A stretch of 16,649 bases of DNA, from contig JAITNA010000081.1 of assembly GCA_031290715.1 (NCBI GenBank), forward strand, positions 1 through 16,649, given 5' to 3'. How positions within the stretch are numbered: the stretch's first letter is position 1; each line of letters opens with the position of its first letter. The notes beneath the pieces were generated by a model that was not told the DNA's origin, made no database searches, and saw only the letters and a program-made list of their open reading frames with translations. Of the stretch, positions 1-7,898 are shown in pieces. The position numbers and the translations under genes were made by a program. Source of the stretch: Eubacteriales Family XIII. Incertae Sedis bacterium. Lineage in GTDB: Bacteria; Bacillota; Clostridia; Peptostreptococcales; Anaerovoracaceae.

Positions 1-88
1 CCGCCGCCCTGTTCGCTTGCCTCTGTTTTTTGTGCAACCACAACATTTTGCGTGTAACACACCTGTAACATAGCTGCGGACACAGTAT

Positions 89-117
89 ATTATACAAGCA
101 AAACCCCGCCGGTTCAA
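89..117 (-). promoter_or_regulatory. Leftward sigma-A-like promoter for a gene outside the window
   Basis: On the minus strand, TTGAAC (112-117) and a perfect TATAAT (89-94) are separated by exactly 17 nt. Transcription would start near position 82 and run off the left edge, so the controlled gene cannot be seen. Two pairs of short direct repeats with an 11-bp period flank the promoter: ATTACA at 139-144 and 150-155, and TGTAACA at 53-59 and 64-70. Such spacing is typical of sites bound by OmpR/PhoB-family response regulators. That interpretation is inference. Confidence 0.55.
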
Positions 118-316
118 ACTTTTCCGCATAACGCTAACATTACATCACTATTACAGCGCTTGAATAAACCTACGGCATCCCCTCAACATTCCCGCTTGCA
201 AATATCCCAACATATATTATAATTGTAATAATATTACATATTCCCGCCGCGAGGGAAAGGAGGGTGCGCGGCCGGATATTATTATTGAAGAAAACAATCC
301 TTTCGCAAACAACACA

Positions 317-363
317 GGGCTGTTTCCCGGCGCCGGCCAAACGGCGCGCCGCGGAAACAGCCC
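317..363 (-). terminator. Probable terminator of the chemotaxis receptor gene
   Basis: An 11-bp perfect outer stem, GGGCTGTTTCC (317-327) with GGAAACAGCCC (353-363), continues after a one-base bulge (352) into a 6-bp GC stem (328-333 with 346-351). It begins 11 nt past the receptor's stop codon. On the minus strand the following bases are TGTGTTGTTT, which is T-rich but not a clean U tract. It could therefore be a weak intrinsic terminator or a 3'-protective hairpin. Confidence 0.6.
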
Positions 364-374
364 TTGCTGTCTGT

Positions 375-2102
375 TCAATACTTTGAGTCGTCGTCCGAGA
401 ACACGCCCTCGTCTTGCGCGGACAAGGCCTTATGAGCCGCCGCGGGTACAACAAAGGCGGGCGGCGTCACAGCCGTCTGCGGCGCGCGTGCCGCCGCCGC
501 GGGCGCGTGGTCGGTGTCTTCCAAGGCTTCCGCGTAGATTTGGGCGGGCGTCGGCCCGTATCCAACGCCGATCGGTACAGCCGCGGGCGTGGGTACAGAC
601 CCGTACGCAAAACCGGCCGTTTCCGCTTGCGGCATCGGACTTTCGAGGGGCGCGATAGCAGGCGCAGACATCGGCGCCGACGCAACCGCATGCCCAGGCG
701 CAGGCTCCGGCACAGCCGCGGGCCCATGCCCCCGCGAATCAATCCTTTCGCTTTCCGAATCATCCCCCGGCAGCTTGAACCGCCCTACCATATCCCGCAG
801 CATGAGCGCCTGGCTGTTCATTTGCTCGCTCGCCGCGGCGCTCTGTTCCGAGGTGGCGCTGTTGTGGTAGACGACATTCGTGAGCTCCGCCACATTGCTG
901 TTGATGGCGTCGATCGCGTCGCTCTGATTCTTCGCCGCCGCCGCGATTTCATCAAGCAGCCCGCTCGTATTGCCGACGCCCTCTTCAATCGTTTTGAAAA
1001 ACGCGGTCGCTTCCGAAACGATCCGGGTTCCGAGGTTTGATTTTGCAATGGTATCCGCGATGATTGCGTTGCTGTCGCCGGCCGCGTCGCCGCTCTTCGT
1101 CGCAAGGTTCCTGACTTCATCTGCCACGACGGCAAATCCCCTGCCGTGAACGCCCGCGCGCGCCGCTTCCACAGCCGCGTTCAGCGCGAGGATATTCGTC
1201 TGAAACGCGATTTCGTCGATAACTTTCATGACCGAGCCGATGGAATGACTCGATTCATTGATTTCACGCATGGCCTGCGTCATGTTCTCCATATGCGTGC
1301 CGCCCGACTTGGCGCTTTGGCGGATATCCGCCGTCAGCGAGGACGCTTCCGCGGCCCGGGCCGCATTCTCCTCTGCTTCGGAAGCGATCTCACCGGCCGC
1401 GAGATGAAGCTGATCGACGGTAGCGGACTGCTCCGACGAGGATTGCGACAGCGCTTGCGCGCCCGACGACAACTCCTGCGCGCCGACCGTCAGCTGATCC
1501 GTCGCGTCGATCACCTCGCGCACAATGGCGCTGATGTTAATCACGACGTCGTTGACCGCCTTGCCGAGGATGTCCTCCGTGCCCGCGAGCTCGACCTTTG
1601 CCCGCAAATCGCCGCGCGCCACCAGCTCAAGCGCCTCGACTTTCACAAGCAGATCGTCCATCATGGTTTTGAAAGAAAGCGCCAGACTGCCGAGTTCGTC
1701 CCGGCCGCCCGTATAGACGTCCACCTCGCGCCGCATATTATCGGGCACGCGAATGCCGCCCGTGTCCTTGACATAGCGCATCGTCCGTTCCATCACGTCG
1801 ATCGGCCGCAGGATGGCCCGGATCAAATTCATCGCAAGGATGATTGAAATAATAATGGCGGCGGCGACGATGACGGCGACGATGATAATGGTGAGATGCA
1901 CGCTGCCGCTGATCTGCTCGAGGAACGCGTCCCCCTGCGCAATGTTCACCGAATGAAGCTCCTCAAAGATGTCTTTGATTTGACGGTCGATATGCATGAT
2001 CGTCAAAATAGATACCGCGCCCACAATGACAGTGATCATCGTGACGATCATCATGGCCATCGTGAGTTTCGTCCGCAATTTGAGATTCAGAAATCCTTTC
2101 AC
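375..2102 (-). CDS. Methyl-accepting chemotaxis protein with minimal extracellular loop
   Basis: This 575-residue receptor is predicted to pass signals to CheA/CheW at the inner face of the membrane. TM1 is about residues 13-36 and TM2 about 69-94. Only about 32 residues lie outside between them, so no ligand-binding domain is present. A HAMP segment (about 92-152) is followed by a second HAMP-like stretch (about 156-200, with ARGDLRAKV and ILGKAVND). The long signalling coiled coil has the conserved tip near 296-335 (IAFQTNILALNAAVEAARAG). The last 130 residues are a Pro/Ala-rich tail with no NWETF-type tether. The start is GTG (2100-2102), chosen because GGAGG lies 7 nt upstream. The gene has its own promoter at 2150-2178. 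Family assignment is secure; the stimulus is unknown. Confidence 0.95.
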   Translation of the reverse strand: MKGFLNLKLRTKLTMAMMIVTMITVIVGAVSILTIMHIDRQIKDIFEELHSVNIAQGDAFLEQISGSVHLTIIIVAVIVAAAIIISIILAMNLIRAILRPIDVMERTMRYVKDTGGIRVPDNMRREVDVYTGGRDELGSLALSFKTMMDDLLVKVEALELVARGDLRAKVELAGTEDILGKAVNDVVINISAIVREVIDATDQLTVGAQELSSGAQALSQSSSEQSATVDQLHLAAGEIASEAEENAARAAEASSLTADIRQSAKSGGTHMENMTQAMREINESSHSIGSVMKVIDEIAFQTNILALNAAVEAARAGVHGRGFAVVADEVRNLATKSGDAAGDSNAIIADTIAKSNLGTRIVSEATAFFKTIEEGVGNTSGLLDEIAAAAKNQSDAIDAINSNVAELTNVVYHNSATSEQSAAASEQMNSQALMLRDMVGRFKLPGDDSESERIDSRGHGPAAVPEPAPGHAVASAPMSAPAIAPLESPMPQAETAGFAYGSVPTPAAVPIGVGYGPTPAQIYAEALEDTDHAPAAAARAPQTAVTPPAFVVPAAAHKALSAQDEGVFSDDDSKY

Positions 2103-2149
2103 GCCGAAACCTCCGTTTTCCCCTCGTTATTATTTTTGGCTCTGCTTGC

Positions 2150-2178
2150 AGTATACATACTATGGAGCAATCTGTAAA
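2150..2178 (-). promoter_or_regulatory. Sigma-A-like promoter of the chemotaxis receptor gene
   Basis: On the minus strand, TTTACA (2173-2178) and TATACT (2150-2155) are 17 nt apart. Each differs from consensus at one position. The predicted start lies about 40 nt before the GTG codon. The site sits in the 100-nt gap after the aminotransferase gene, so the receptor need not depend on readthrough. It does not resemble a sigma-28 motility promoter. Confidence 0.65.
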
Positions 2179-2202
2179 TCTCATGAACCCATCGCGCCGT
2201 CG

Positions 2203-3429
2203 TCATTGCTGCGAATAGCCCTCCAAAAACGTGCGCAAACGGCCGGATATCGTCCGGAGCTCCGCGACCTCCGGCAAATATACAATCCGAAAATGATCCG
2301 CCCGCGGGTAGTTAAATCCCCGCCCGTGCGTCATGAGTACATGGTGTTCGTGCAGAAAATCGAGGACAAAGCGTTCATCGTCCGCGATGCCGAAGCGCGC
2401 GGCGTCAATCTTCGGAAAGATGTAAAAAGCCGCCTGCGGCTTGACGGCCGAGAGCCCCGGAATATCGCTGATCGCCCGCCACACGCACTCCCGCTGTTCC
2501 CATATCCGCCCGCCGGGCTTCAGCAGCGGCGCGGCGCTGAACGGGTTTTCAAGCGCTTTTTTAATAATAAGCTGCGCCGGCACATTCGCGCACATACGCA
2601 TGGACGCGAGCATCCGCACCCCTTCGATATAATCGCGCGCGCGTTCGGTACAGCCCGAAAAACTGAGCCAGCCGCAGCGATATCCCGCGACCATATGCGA
2701 TTTCGACAAGCCGTTCATCGTGACGACAAGGATGTCGTCCGCGCCGTCAACCGAAGCGGTTGACACATGTTCCCCGCCGTCCATGACCAAGCGGTCGTAG
2801 ATCTCGTCGCTGAACACAATGAGATCGTGTTCATACGCAAACTTCACGATCTGTTCGAGAAGCTCTTTCGGGTACAGCGCCCCGGTCGGGTTGTTGGGAT
2901 TGATCACGATGATCGCCTTCGTCTTTGCGCTCACCTTGCGCCGGATGTCCTTCATATCGGGGATCCAGCCGCTCTCTTCGTCGCAGATATAGTGAACGAC
3001 ATTGCCGCCGCACAGCGTCCCCACCGATGTCCACAGCGGATAGTCCGGCGTCGGGATGAGGATTTCATCCCCGTTGTCGAGCAAAGCCTGAAGCGCGATA
3101 TTGATCAGCTCGCTGACCCCGTTGCCCGTATACACATCCCCCGCGCGCACGCCGCGTATCCCTTTCCCCGCGCAATAATCAGCCACGGCCGCCCGCGCTT
3201 CCGCCACACCGCCGCTGTCCGAATACGCCTCGCCGCCCCGGACCGCCGCGCGCAGCGCGTCCTCCACGAAATCCGGCGCGTACAGCCCGAACACCGCGGG
3301 ATTGCCCGTATTCAACGGAATGATATCAATGCCCGCCGCCATCATCCGCGCGGCTTCCTCCGCAACGGGCCCGCGGATATCATATCCGACATGATCCAAT
3401 TTGTTTGTTTTCCGAAATTCTTTCATCAT
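2203..3429 (-). CDS. alaA: AlaA-type PLP-dependent alanine aminotransferase
   Basis: This fold-type I aminotransferase (408 aa) most likely interconverts pyruvate plus glutamate with alanine plus 2-oxoglutarate in the cytosol. It follows E. coli AlaA (YfbQ) nearly end to end, from LDHVGYDIRGPV at the N-terminus through GNGVSELI, PTPDYPLWT, INPNNPTGA and SDEIYD to HFRIV near the C-terminus. The Schiff-base lysine is K243 in NGLSKSH. N180, D208, Y211 and R251 match the PLP and substrate residues of the family. Two adjacent ATGs (3427-3429 and 3424-3426) follow a weak GGCAGG, so the start is uncertain by one codon. It is transcribed away from the lipoprotein gene. No clear terminator follows it. 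Exact amino acid preference is inferred from the family. Confidence 0.9.
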   Translation of the reverse strand: MMKEFRKTNKLDHVGYDIRGPVAEEAARMMAAGIDIIPLNTGNPAVFGLYAPDFVEDALRAAVRGGEAYSDSGGVAEARAAVADYCAGKGIRGVRAGDVYTGNGVSELINIALQALLDNGDEILIPTPDYPLWTSVGTLCGGNVVHYICDEESGWIPDMKDIRRKVSAKTKAIIVINPNNPTGALYPKELLEQIVKFAYEHDLIVFSDEIYDRLVMDGGEHVSTASVDGADDILVVTMNGLSKSHMVAGYRCGWLSFSGCTERARDYIEGVRMLASMRMCANVPAQLIIKKALENPFSAAPLLKPGGRIWEQRECVWRAISDIPGLSAVKPQAAFYIFPKIDAARFGIADDERFVLDFLHEHHVLMTHGRGFNYPRADHFRIVYLPEVAELRTISGRLRTFLEGYSQQ

Positions 3430-3510
3430 CCTGCCATCTATTTCTCTTTCTTCTTATACGAAAAGAATCCAATTACATTATTCAAGTAGCGATTCAGACC
3501 GGAAAATTGC

Positions 3511-3586
3511 TGTCATTCCCGTGCTTGTCACGGGAATCCGGTGATTCGTAATACCTTGGATTCCCGGAACAAGTCCGGGAATGACA
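3511..3586. repeat. Nested palindromic repeat with TGTCATTCCCG ends
   Basis: Outer arms TGTCATTCCCG (3511-3521) and CGGGAATGACA (3576-3586) match perfectly. The match continues inward to about 3539/3558 with mismatches only at 3522-3523/3574-3575 and 3529-3530/3567-3568. Each arm is itself a hairpin: CCCGTG-CTTGT-CACGGG on the left and CCCGGA-ACAAG-TCCGGG on the right. The mismatched positions are exactly those that pair within each small hairpin. More diverged flanks (ATTCAG at 3492, CTGAAT at 3602) may extend the element to about 116 nt. It resembles dispersed palindromic intergenic units known in many bacteria. No ORF is inside it. Confidence 0.75.
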
Positions 3587-3644
3587 ATATTTAGCTGACA
3601 CCTGAATAGTTACAACCCAAATATTATATCACATGGACGATATA

Positions 3645-3653
3645 TGCTATAAT
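3645..3653 (+). promoter_or_regulatory. Extended -10 promoter of the lipoprotein gene
   Basis: TGCTATAAT is a perfect extended -10 element (TGnTATAAT). The region 17 nt upstream shows no good -35, which is usual for this promoter type. The predicted start near 3660 leaves about 32 nt of leader containing GGAGG. Confidence 0.6.
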
Positions 3654-3691
3654 TAAAACGCTGTTACCGATCGAATTGTACGGAGGAGAAT

Positions 3692-4999
3692 ATGCAAAAG
3701 AGGACGCAAACAAAATCCGCTCCGCTCCTTGTATGGCTTCTGACCCTGATCCTTGCCGCGGCGGCGCTCGGGGGCTGCGGGGCCATCGCCGGGATCGTGG
3801 AGGACATCCTGGGGGAAATTCCGACCGCGGAGGACACCTATACTTCTGTCGCAGACGTCAACAAAGCCATGGAAGCGGCGATGAAAAACGGGGAAACCGA
3901 GTTCACCTTCAACATCGCGGACGCGGACGAGGACATGCTGACCCACATTGCCGACAATATGGCCACATTCTGGGGTTCCCCGGATGAATACACCATCAAT
4001 CATGAATTTTCGGGCGTCGAGGGCATCATCGAAGGGAAAGACGCCAATGTCAAGAATGTAACAAGCACCTTCGAGCTCTCCAACAATTATTACGTTTTTC
4101 AATCCATCCGAAACGCGATCGCGATTCCGGACGGCGAAAAATTCGGGCATGCGCGGGAGATTGCGGACGTCCTGCCCGCGATTTCGTCTGAGATTTTCGC
4201 GGCGGCGGGCGAAACGCCCTACGAGCAGACGTTGGCCGTACACGACTGGCTTGTCGCAAATATCGCCTACGATGAAAGCATTGTCGACAGCAGCGACGCA
4301 AACGGGTCCTACGGCGCGCTCATTGACAGAAAGACCATGTGTCAGGGCTACGCCGAAGCCCTCGCGCTCCTCCTGAAATGCTATACGGAGGTGGAAGCGG
4401 AAGAGATGGTGGGCGACGCAAGGGATCTGGGCAGCGCGGGCGGCGGGGAGCCGGCCGGCGACGTAACGGCGGAAGCCACGGAGGAAAGCGAAGCGGAGGG
4501 TGCTGCGGACGGCGGCGACGCTTCGGACGGGCGGCCGGACGACAGGTCGGGCGATCCGGACGACGGTTGGGTCGGGCACGCGTGGAACGTCGTCAAGATG
4601 GACGGCAAATGGTATCAAGTCGACGCCACCTTCGACGATCCGGCAGGGAATCCCGAGGGGGAAGTCCTCCATTTCTATATGGGGCAAAGCGACGAGATGA
4701 TGCGCACCGACCACAAATGGACGGACGGCTACTATCCGGCCTGTGAATCGGAAACTTTCTATTATTTCAGGAAAAGCGGCCTGTTTGCGTCAAGCCAGGA
4801 TGAATTCAAATCGATCGTCGAAAACATCGTGAAAAACGGCGACCCGATCCGTATGGAGATCGCCGCCACGGACGTGACGCTCGATGAGGACAATTCCCAA
4901 TTCATCTTCCGCGCAAACACCAACATCAGCGAGATTCGCTGGAATGAACAAATATGGCAAAATATCTGCGTATTCTTCATTGAGCCGCAGTATAGTTAG
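3692..4999 (+). CDS. Lipoprotein with transglutaminase-like (papain-fold) domain
   Basis: This 435-residue protein begins with a basic N-terminus, a hydrophobic segment (11-26) and the lipobox LGGC with C29, so it is predicted to be anchored outside the membrane. Residues about 180-320 form a transglutaminase-like domain of the kind found in bacterial cysteine protease or peptidase homologues. The candidate triad is C217 (TMCQGYAEAL), H296 (GHAWNVV) and D311 (YQVDATFDDP). Between C217 and H296 lies an unusual 50-residue Gly/Asp/Glu-rich insertion (about 242-293), where relatives normally have a short loop. The ATG is preceded by GGAGG with 5 nt spacing. Its stop codon overlaps that of the convergent TPR gene. 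The substrate is unknown; peptide or cell-wall processing is inference. Confidence 0.85.
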   Translation: MQKRTQTKSAPLLVWLLTLILAAAALGGCGAIAGIVEDILGEIPTAEDTYTSVADVNKAMEAAMKNGETEFTFNIADADEDMLTHIADNMATFWGSPDEYTINHEFSGVEGIIEGKDANVKNVTSTFELSNNYYVFQSIRNAIAIPDGEKFGHAREIADVLPAISSEIFAAAGETPYEQTLAVHDWLVANIAYDESIVDSSDANGSYGALIDRKTMCQGYAEALALLLKCYTEVEAEEMVGDARDLGSAGGGEPAGDVTAEATEESEAEGAADGGDASDGRPDDRSGDPDDGWVGHAWNVVKMDGKWYQVDATFDDPAGNPEGEVLHFYMGQSDEMMRTDHKWTDGYYPACESETFYYFRKSGLFASSQDEFKSIVENIVKNGDPIRMEIAATDVTLDEDNSQFIFRANTNISEIRWNEQIWQNICVFFIEPQYS

Positions 5000-6117
5000 C
5001 GGGCAATGGACAACAGCCCCTCCTTGGCCCGCTGCCGCGCAAGATCGTCCTTTTCGATGAGCGCGATCTTCCCCTTGTACTTCTTGATGTTCTCCTTGTC
5101 GCCGCGCGCCGTATACAGCTCGACCAATTCGCCGATCGCCTCGATATGGCGCGGATTGCCTTTGAGCGAAGCCTTGAAAGCGGTGATCGCGTCGTCCTCC
5201 CGGTCTGTGCGGGCATAGGCGACGCCGAGGTAGTACCAAAGCGGCCACCAATCCCGGTAGACACTCTCCCGATACGGCTCCAAAATGTCAATCCCCTCCG
5301 GCCACTTGCCGGAAAGCACCGCGTTATACCCTTTTTCAATCTCGACGGGGACGGCGATCTGTTCCAAGCGTTTTTGTATCTCGCGGCGGTCCTTGGCCGT
5401 CTTTGATTTGAGCAGATAACGCTCCCAGGCGATCTTGGCCTTTGCGTAAAGGCCGAGATTGAGGTACATATATCCGAGGTAGTACCATCCGGAATCGAAA
5501 TTGGGGTAAAACTCCGTGAGCAATTCCAAATATTCAAGCGACTCCGCTTTGAGATTGCCGACATAGGCTTCATCCGTGCTGTTGTTGTAAAGCGCGCGCA
5601 GGACGCGCGCGTAGCCGTACATGGCGGCGATATCGTCAAACTTGAGCACAAGCGCCGCGCGGAAATACAGGCAGGCCTCGGCGTACAGCTCCTGATCGGC
5701 CAGGTCCTTCGCCTTGCGCGTCAGATTGTCAACCGCCTTGCGCCCGAAAATCCGATTGACAAACGCGCTGTAAGCCTTTTCGTAGCGAAAATGCGGGTCA
5801 ACCCCGATCACGCGCGCCATGTTCTCGGCGAGAATGCCGGCGCCGAGCCCTTTTTCCGTCTTGAAGGCCTGCAAATCTTCCTTTCGCAGGGGGATGCCGA
5901 CGCCGCCGAATTCATCCTGCAAATTGTTTGCTTTCAGATAAGCGGGCGAAAATTCGTCGAAAATGAATTCTTTCGTGTAATCCAAAAGGTAGCCCTTGAC
6001 GCGGTCGGGACGCTCCGTGATATGCGTTTCCGACTCGGGCCGGCCGAGCGCGATCCGGCGTGTATTCCGTTCCTTGACGCGGAGCGGTTCCCGGTCGAAC
6101 ATTCTGGAAATACCCAT
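4996..6117 (-). CDS. Cytosolic TPR-repeat protein, last gene of the argS cluster
   Basis: This 373-residue protein has no signal peptide or membrane segment. Residues 1-130 are not repeat-like. From about 133 onward there are tetratricopeptide-like helix pairs, clearest at 142-172, 210-236 (WYYLGYMYLNLGLYAKAKIAW) and 293-345 (WYYLGVAYARTDREDDAITAF, then IEAIGELVELYTARGD). TPRs act as protein-binding scaffolds; the partner is unknown. The ATG lies 3 nt beyond the argS stop. Its SD (AAAGGA, 8 nt upstream) sits inside the end of argS, so translation is probably coupled. Its TAA overlaps the stop of the opposing lipoprotein gene (4996-4999), leaving no room for an intergenic terminator. I recognise the repeat class only. 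Confidence 0.85.
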   Translation of the reverse strand: MGISRMFDREPLRVKERNTRRIALGRPESETHITERPDRVKGYLLDYTKEFIFDEFSPAYLKANNLQDEFGGVGIPLRKEDLQAFKTEKGLGAGILAENMARVIGVDPHFRYEKAYSAFVNRIFGRKAVDNLTRKAKDLADQELYAEACLYFRAALVLKFDDIAAMYGYARVLRALYNNSTDEAYVGNLKAESLEYLELLTEFYPNFDSGWYYLGYMYLNLGLYAKAKIAWERYLLKSKTAKDRREIQKRLEQIAVPVEIEKGYNAVLSGKWPEGIDILEPYRESVYRDWWPLWYYLGVAYARTDREDDAITAFKASLKGNPRHIEAIGELVELYTARGDKENIKKYKGKIALIEKDDLARQRAKEGLLSIAR

Positions 6118-6120
6118 CTG

Positions 6121-7857
6121 TCACATCCTTTCCGGCACTTCAACACCAAGCAGGGCCAAACTGTTCTTGATCGCCTGCCTTGCGCAGTCCGCAAGGGCAA
6201 GCTTGGCGCGCCGTTCTTCCGCGTTCGCCGTCAGAATATGCTCGTCATGATAAAATCCGCTGAACGCTTGGGCGATATCCGTGACATGCCGCGTGATCAG
6301 CGAGGGTTCATAGCGTTCGCCCGCTTCCGCGACGACGCCGGGCAGGTCGTAGATGAGTTTGGCCAATGCATAAGCCGCGCCGCCCGTGAGGTAGGAGGGG
6401 TCGATCGCGCCATCCTGACTTTCCGCGCCCCCCGCGCCCGCCGCGTCCTCCGCGCCCTTTCGCAGCAAGCTGGCAGCCCGCGCGTAGGAATACTGCACAT
6501 AAGGCCCCGTTTCCCCCTCGAAGTTCAACACCTTGTCCCAGTCAAAGACATAGTCCTTGATCCGATTATTGTGTAATTCCTGAAAGATCACGGCGCCGAT
6601 GCCGATCTGCCGCGCCGTTTCCTCCGCGTGATCCGTGAGGACGCCTTTCTCGGCGATAATCTCCTTCGTTTTTTCGACCGCGTTTGTCAGCACATCCTCC
6701 AGAAAGACGACATTGCCCGTCCGCGTCGACATCACGCTGTCTTTCAGGCTCACAAGGCCGAAGGGCACATGGATGCAGTCGCTTGCCCAGTCGTAGCCCA
6801 TGAGCTCGACAATCTTGATCCACTGCTTGAAATGCAAATCCTGCTGAGAAGCGACGACGTAGATGTTCTTGCTGAAATCATATTCTTCCTTGCGGTACAC
6901 CGCGGCGGCGACGTCGCGTGTAATGTAGAGCGTGGACCCGTCGCGCTTTGTGATGAGGGCCTTGCCGAGCCCATACGCGTCCAAGTCCACAATCCGCGCC
7001 CCGTCCGATTCTTCGAGCAAGCCGTCCTGTTCCAATTCGTCCATGACGCGTCCCATCTTGTCCGAATAGAAACTCTCGCCCGCGTAGCTGTCAAAACGAA
7101 TGCCGAGCATTCCGTAAACAACGGTGAATTCCTTCAGGCTTTCCGCGCGAAACCATTCCCAAAGCGCGCGTTCCTCCGCTTCGCCCCGTTCGAGGGCGGC
7201 AAAGGCCGCGCGGGCTTCCTCTTCAAGCGATGGATCCGTTTCCGCTTTCGCGTGAAATTCGACATAGTACCGAAGCAGCGTTTGAATGGGCGCCTTTTCC
7301 ACCTCTTCGCGGCTTCCGAATCTGCGATACGCCGTGATGAGTTTTCCGAACTGCGTCCCGTAGTCGCCGAGATGATTGATACGCACCACCTCGTAGCCGA
7401 GGAACTCCAAAATATTTCCGATGGCGCTTCCGATCACCGTACTGCGGATGTGCCCGATGTGAAAAGGCTTGGCGATGTTCGGGGAGCTGTACTCGACAAT
7501 CACGCGCCGCCCCGCGCCCGACTGCGAGCCGCCGTATCGGTCCCCGTCCCGGCGCACCGCAGAGGCGACCTCCGCGCAAAGCAAGTCTTTGCGTATGAAT
7601 ACATTCACATAGGCGTTGACATTTTCGACCTTGTCAAACAGCCCGCCGGGCAAGGCCCCCGCAATGTCTTCCGCGATGGCGTTCGGCGATTTGCGAAACG
7701 CCTTCGCAAGACGGAAGCACGGGAAAGCGTAGTCGCCCATCGCGCTGTCCGACGGCCTTTCAAGAATACCGAAAGCGGCCGCCTCATCGATCCCCGCGTC
7801 CGCCATACCCGGCAAGGCGGCGATCAACGCCGCTGTTTCTCTTTTAAAATCCCGCAA
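6121..7857 (-). CDS. argS: Arginyl-tRNA synthetase
   Basis: This class I synthetase (578 aa) charges tRNA-Arg with arginine in the cytosol. The N-terminal additional domain (1-110, with GDYAFPCFRLAK) is followed by the catalytic core with HIGH at 133-136 (SSPNIAKPFHIGHIRSTVIG). The KMSKS-equivalent is MSTRTG at 376-381, in which the position of the first lysine is Val. The C-terminal DALR anticodon-binding domain follows. An Ala/Gly-rich insertion (about 468-487) interrupts the latter. The start is TTG (7855-7857), supported by AGGAGG 4-5 nt upstream; the first downstream ATG would remove conserved sequence. It lies 41 nt behind mutS2, and a small hairpin (7882-7898) fills the gap. Confidence 0.97.
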   Translation of the reverse strand: MRDFKRETAALIAALPGMADAGIDEAAAFGILERPSDSAMGDYAFPCFRLAKAFRKSPNAIAEDIAGALPGGLFDKVENVNAYVNVFIRKDLLCAEVASAVRRDGDRYGGSQSGAGRRVIVEYSSPNIAKPFHIGHIRSTVIGSAIGNILEFLGYEVVRINHLGDYGTQFGKLITAYRRFGSREEVEKAPIQTLLRYYVEFHAKAETDPSLEEEARAAFAALERGEAEERALWEWFRAESLKEFTVVYGMLGIRFDSYAGESFYSDKMGRVMDELEQDGLLEESDGARIVDLDAYGLGKALITKRDGSTLYITRDVAAAVYRKEEYDFSKNIYVVASQQDLHFKQWIKIVELMGYDWASDCIHVPFGLVSLKDSVMSTRTGNVVFLEDVLTNAVEKTKEIIAEKGVLTDHAEETARQIGIGAVIFQELHNNRIKDYVFDWDKVLNFEGETGPYVQYSYARAASLLRKGAEDAAGAGGAESQDGAIDPSYLTGGAAYALAKLIYDLPGVVAEAGERYEPSLITRHVTDIAQAFSGFYHDEHILTANAEERRAKLALADCARQAIKNSLALLGVEVPERM

Positions 7858-7881
7858 GCTTCCTCCTATTTGTCATTCCGT

Positions 7882-7898
7882 TTGCCATTCTATGGCAA
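7882..7898. repeat. Small inverted repeat between mutS2 and argS
   Basis: TTGCCAT (7882-7888) and ATGGCAA (7892-7898) form a perfect 7-bp stem with a 3-nt loop right after the mutS2 stop codon. No U tract follows on either strand. An mRNA-processing or stability hairpin is therefore more likely than a terminator, since the genes appear cotranscribed. Confidence 0.5.

Larger units (their letters stand above)
1..374. other. Intergenic region without a recognisable gene
   Basis: This stretch lies downstream of the chemotaxis receptor gene. It contains the leftward promoter at 89-117, an AT-rich tract around 205-240 and a GC-rich hairpin at 317-363. No ORF here has both a ribosome binding site and recognisable protein content. 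A short minus-strand reading frame from the ATG at 69-71 stays open to the window edge, but it has no SD sequence and is too short to judge. Confidence 0.6.

Noticed and set aside
1..71. Minus-strand reading frame from the ATG at 69-71, open to the window edge
   Set aside because: It follows the leftward promoter, but it has no SD and only 23 codons, and another frame from a nearby ATG is equally open. The real start is probably beyond the window.
194..227. Plus-strand TTGCAA with TATAAT 16 nt downstream
   Set aside because: It would transcribe only antisense to the chemotaxis receptor gene and lies in an AT-rich tract where such matches arise easily.
2103..2202. Terminator between the aminotransferase and the chemotaxis receptor gene
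   Set aside because: No stem followed by a T run was found on the minus strand; only the receptor promoter is supported here.
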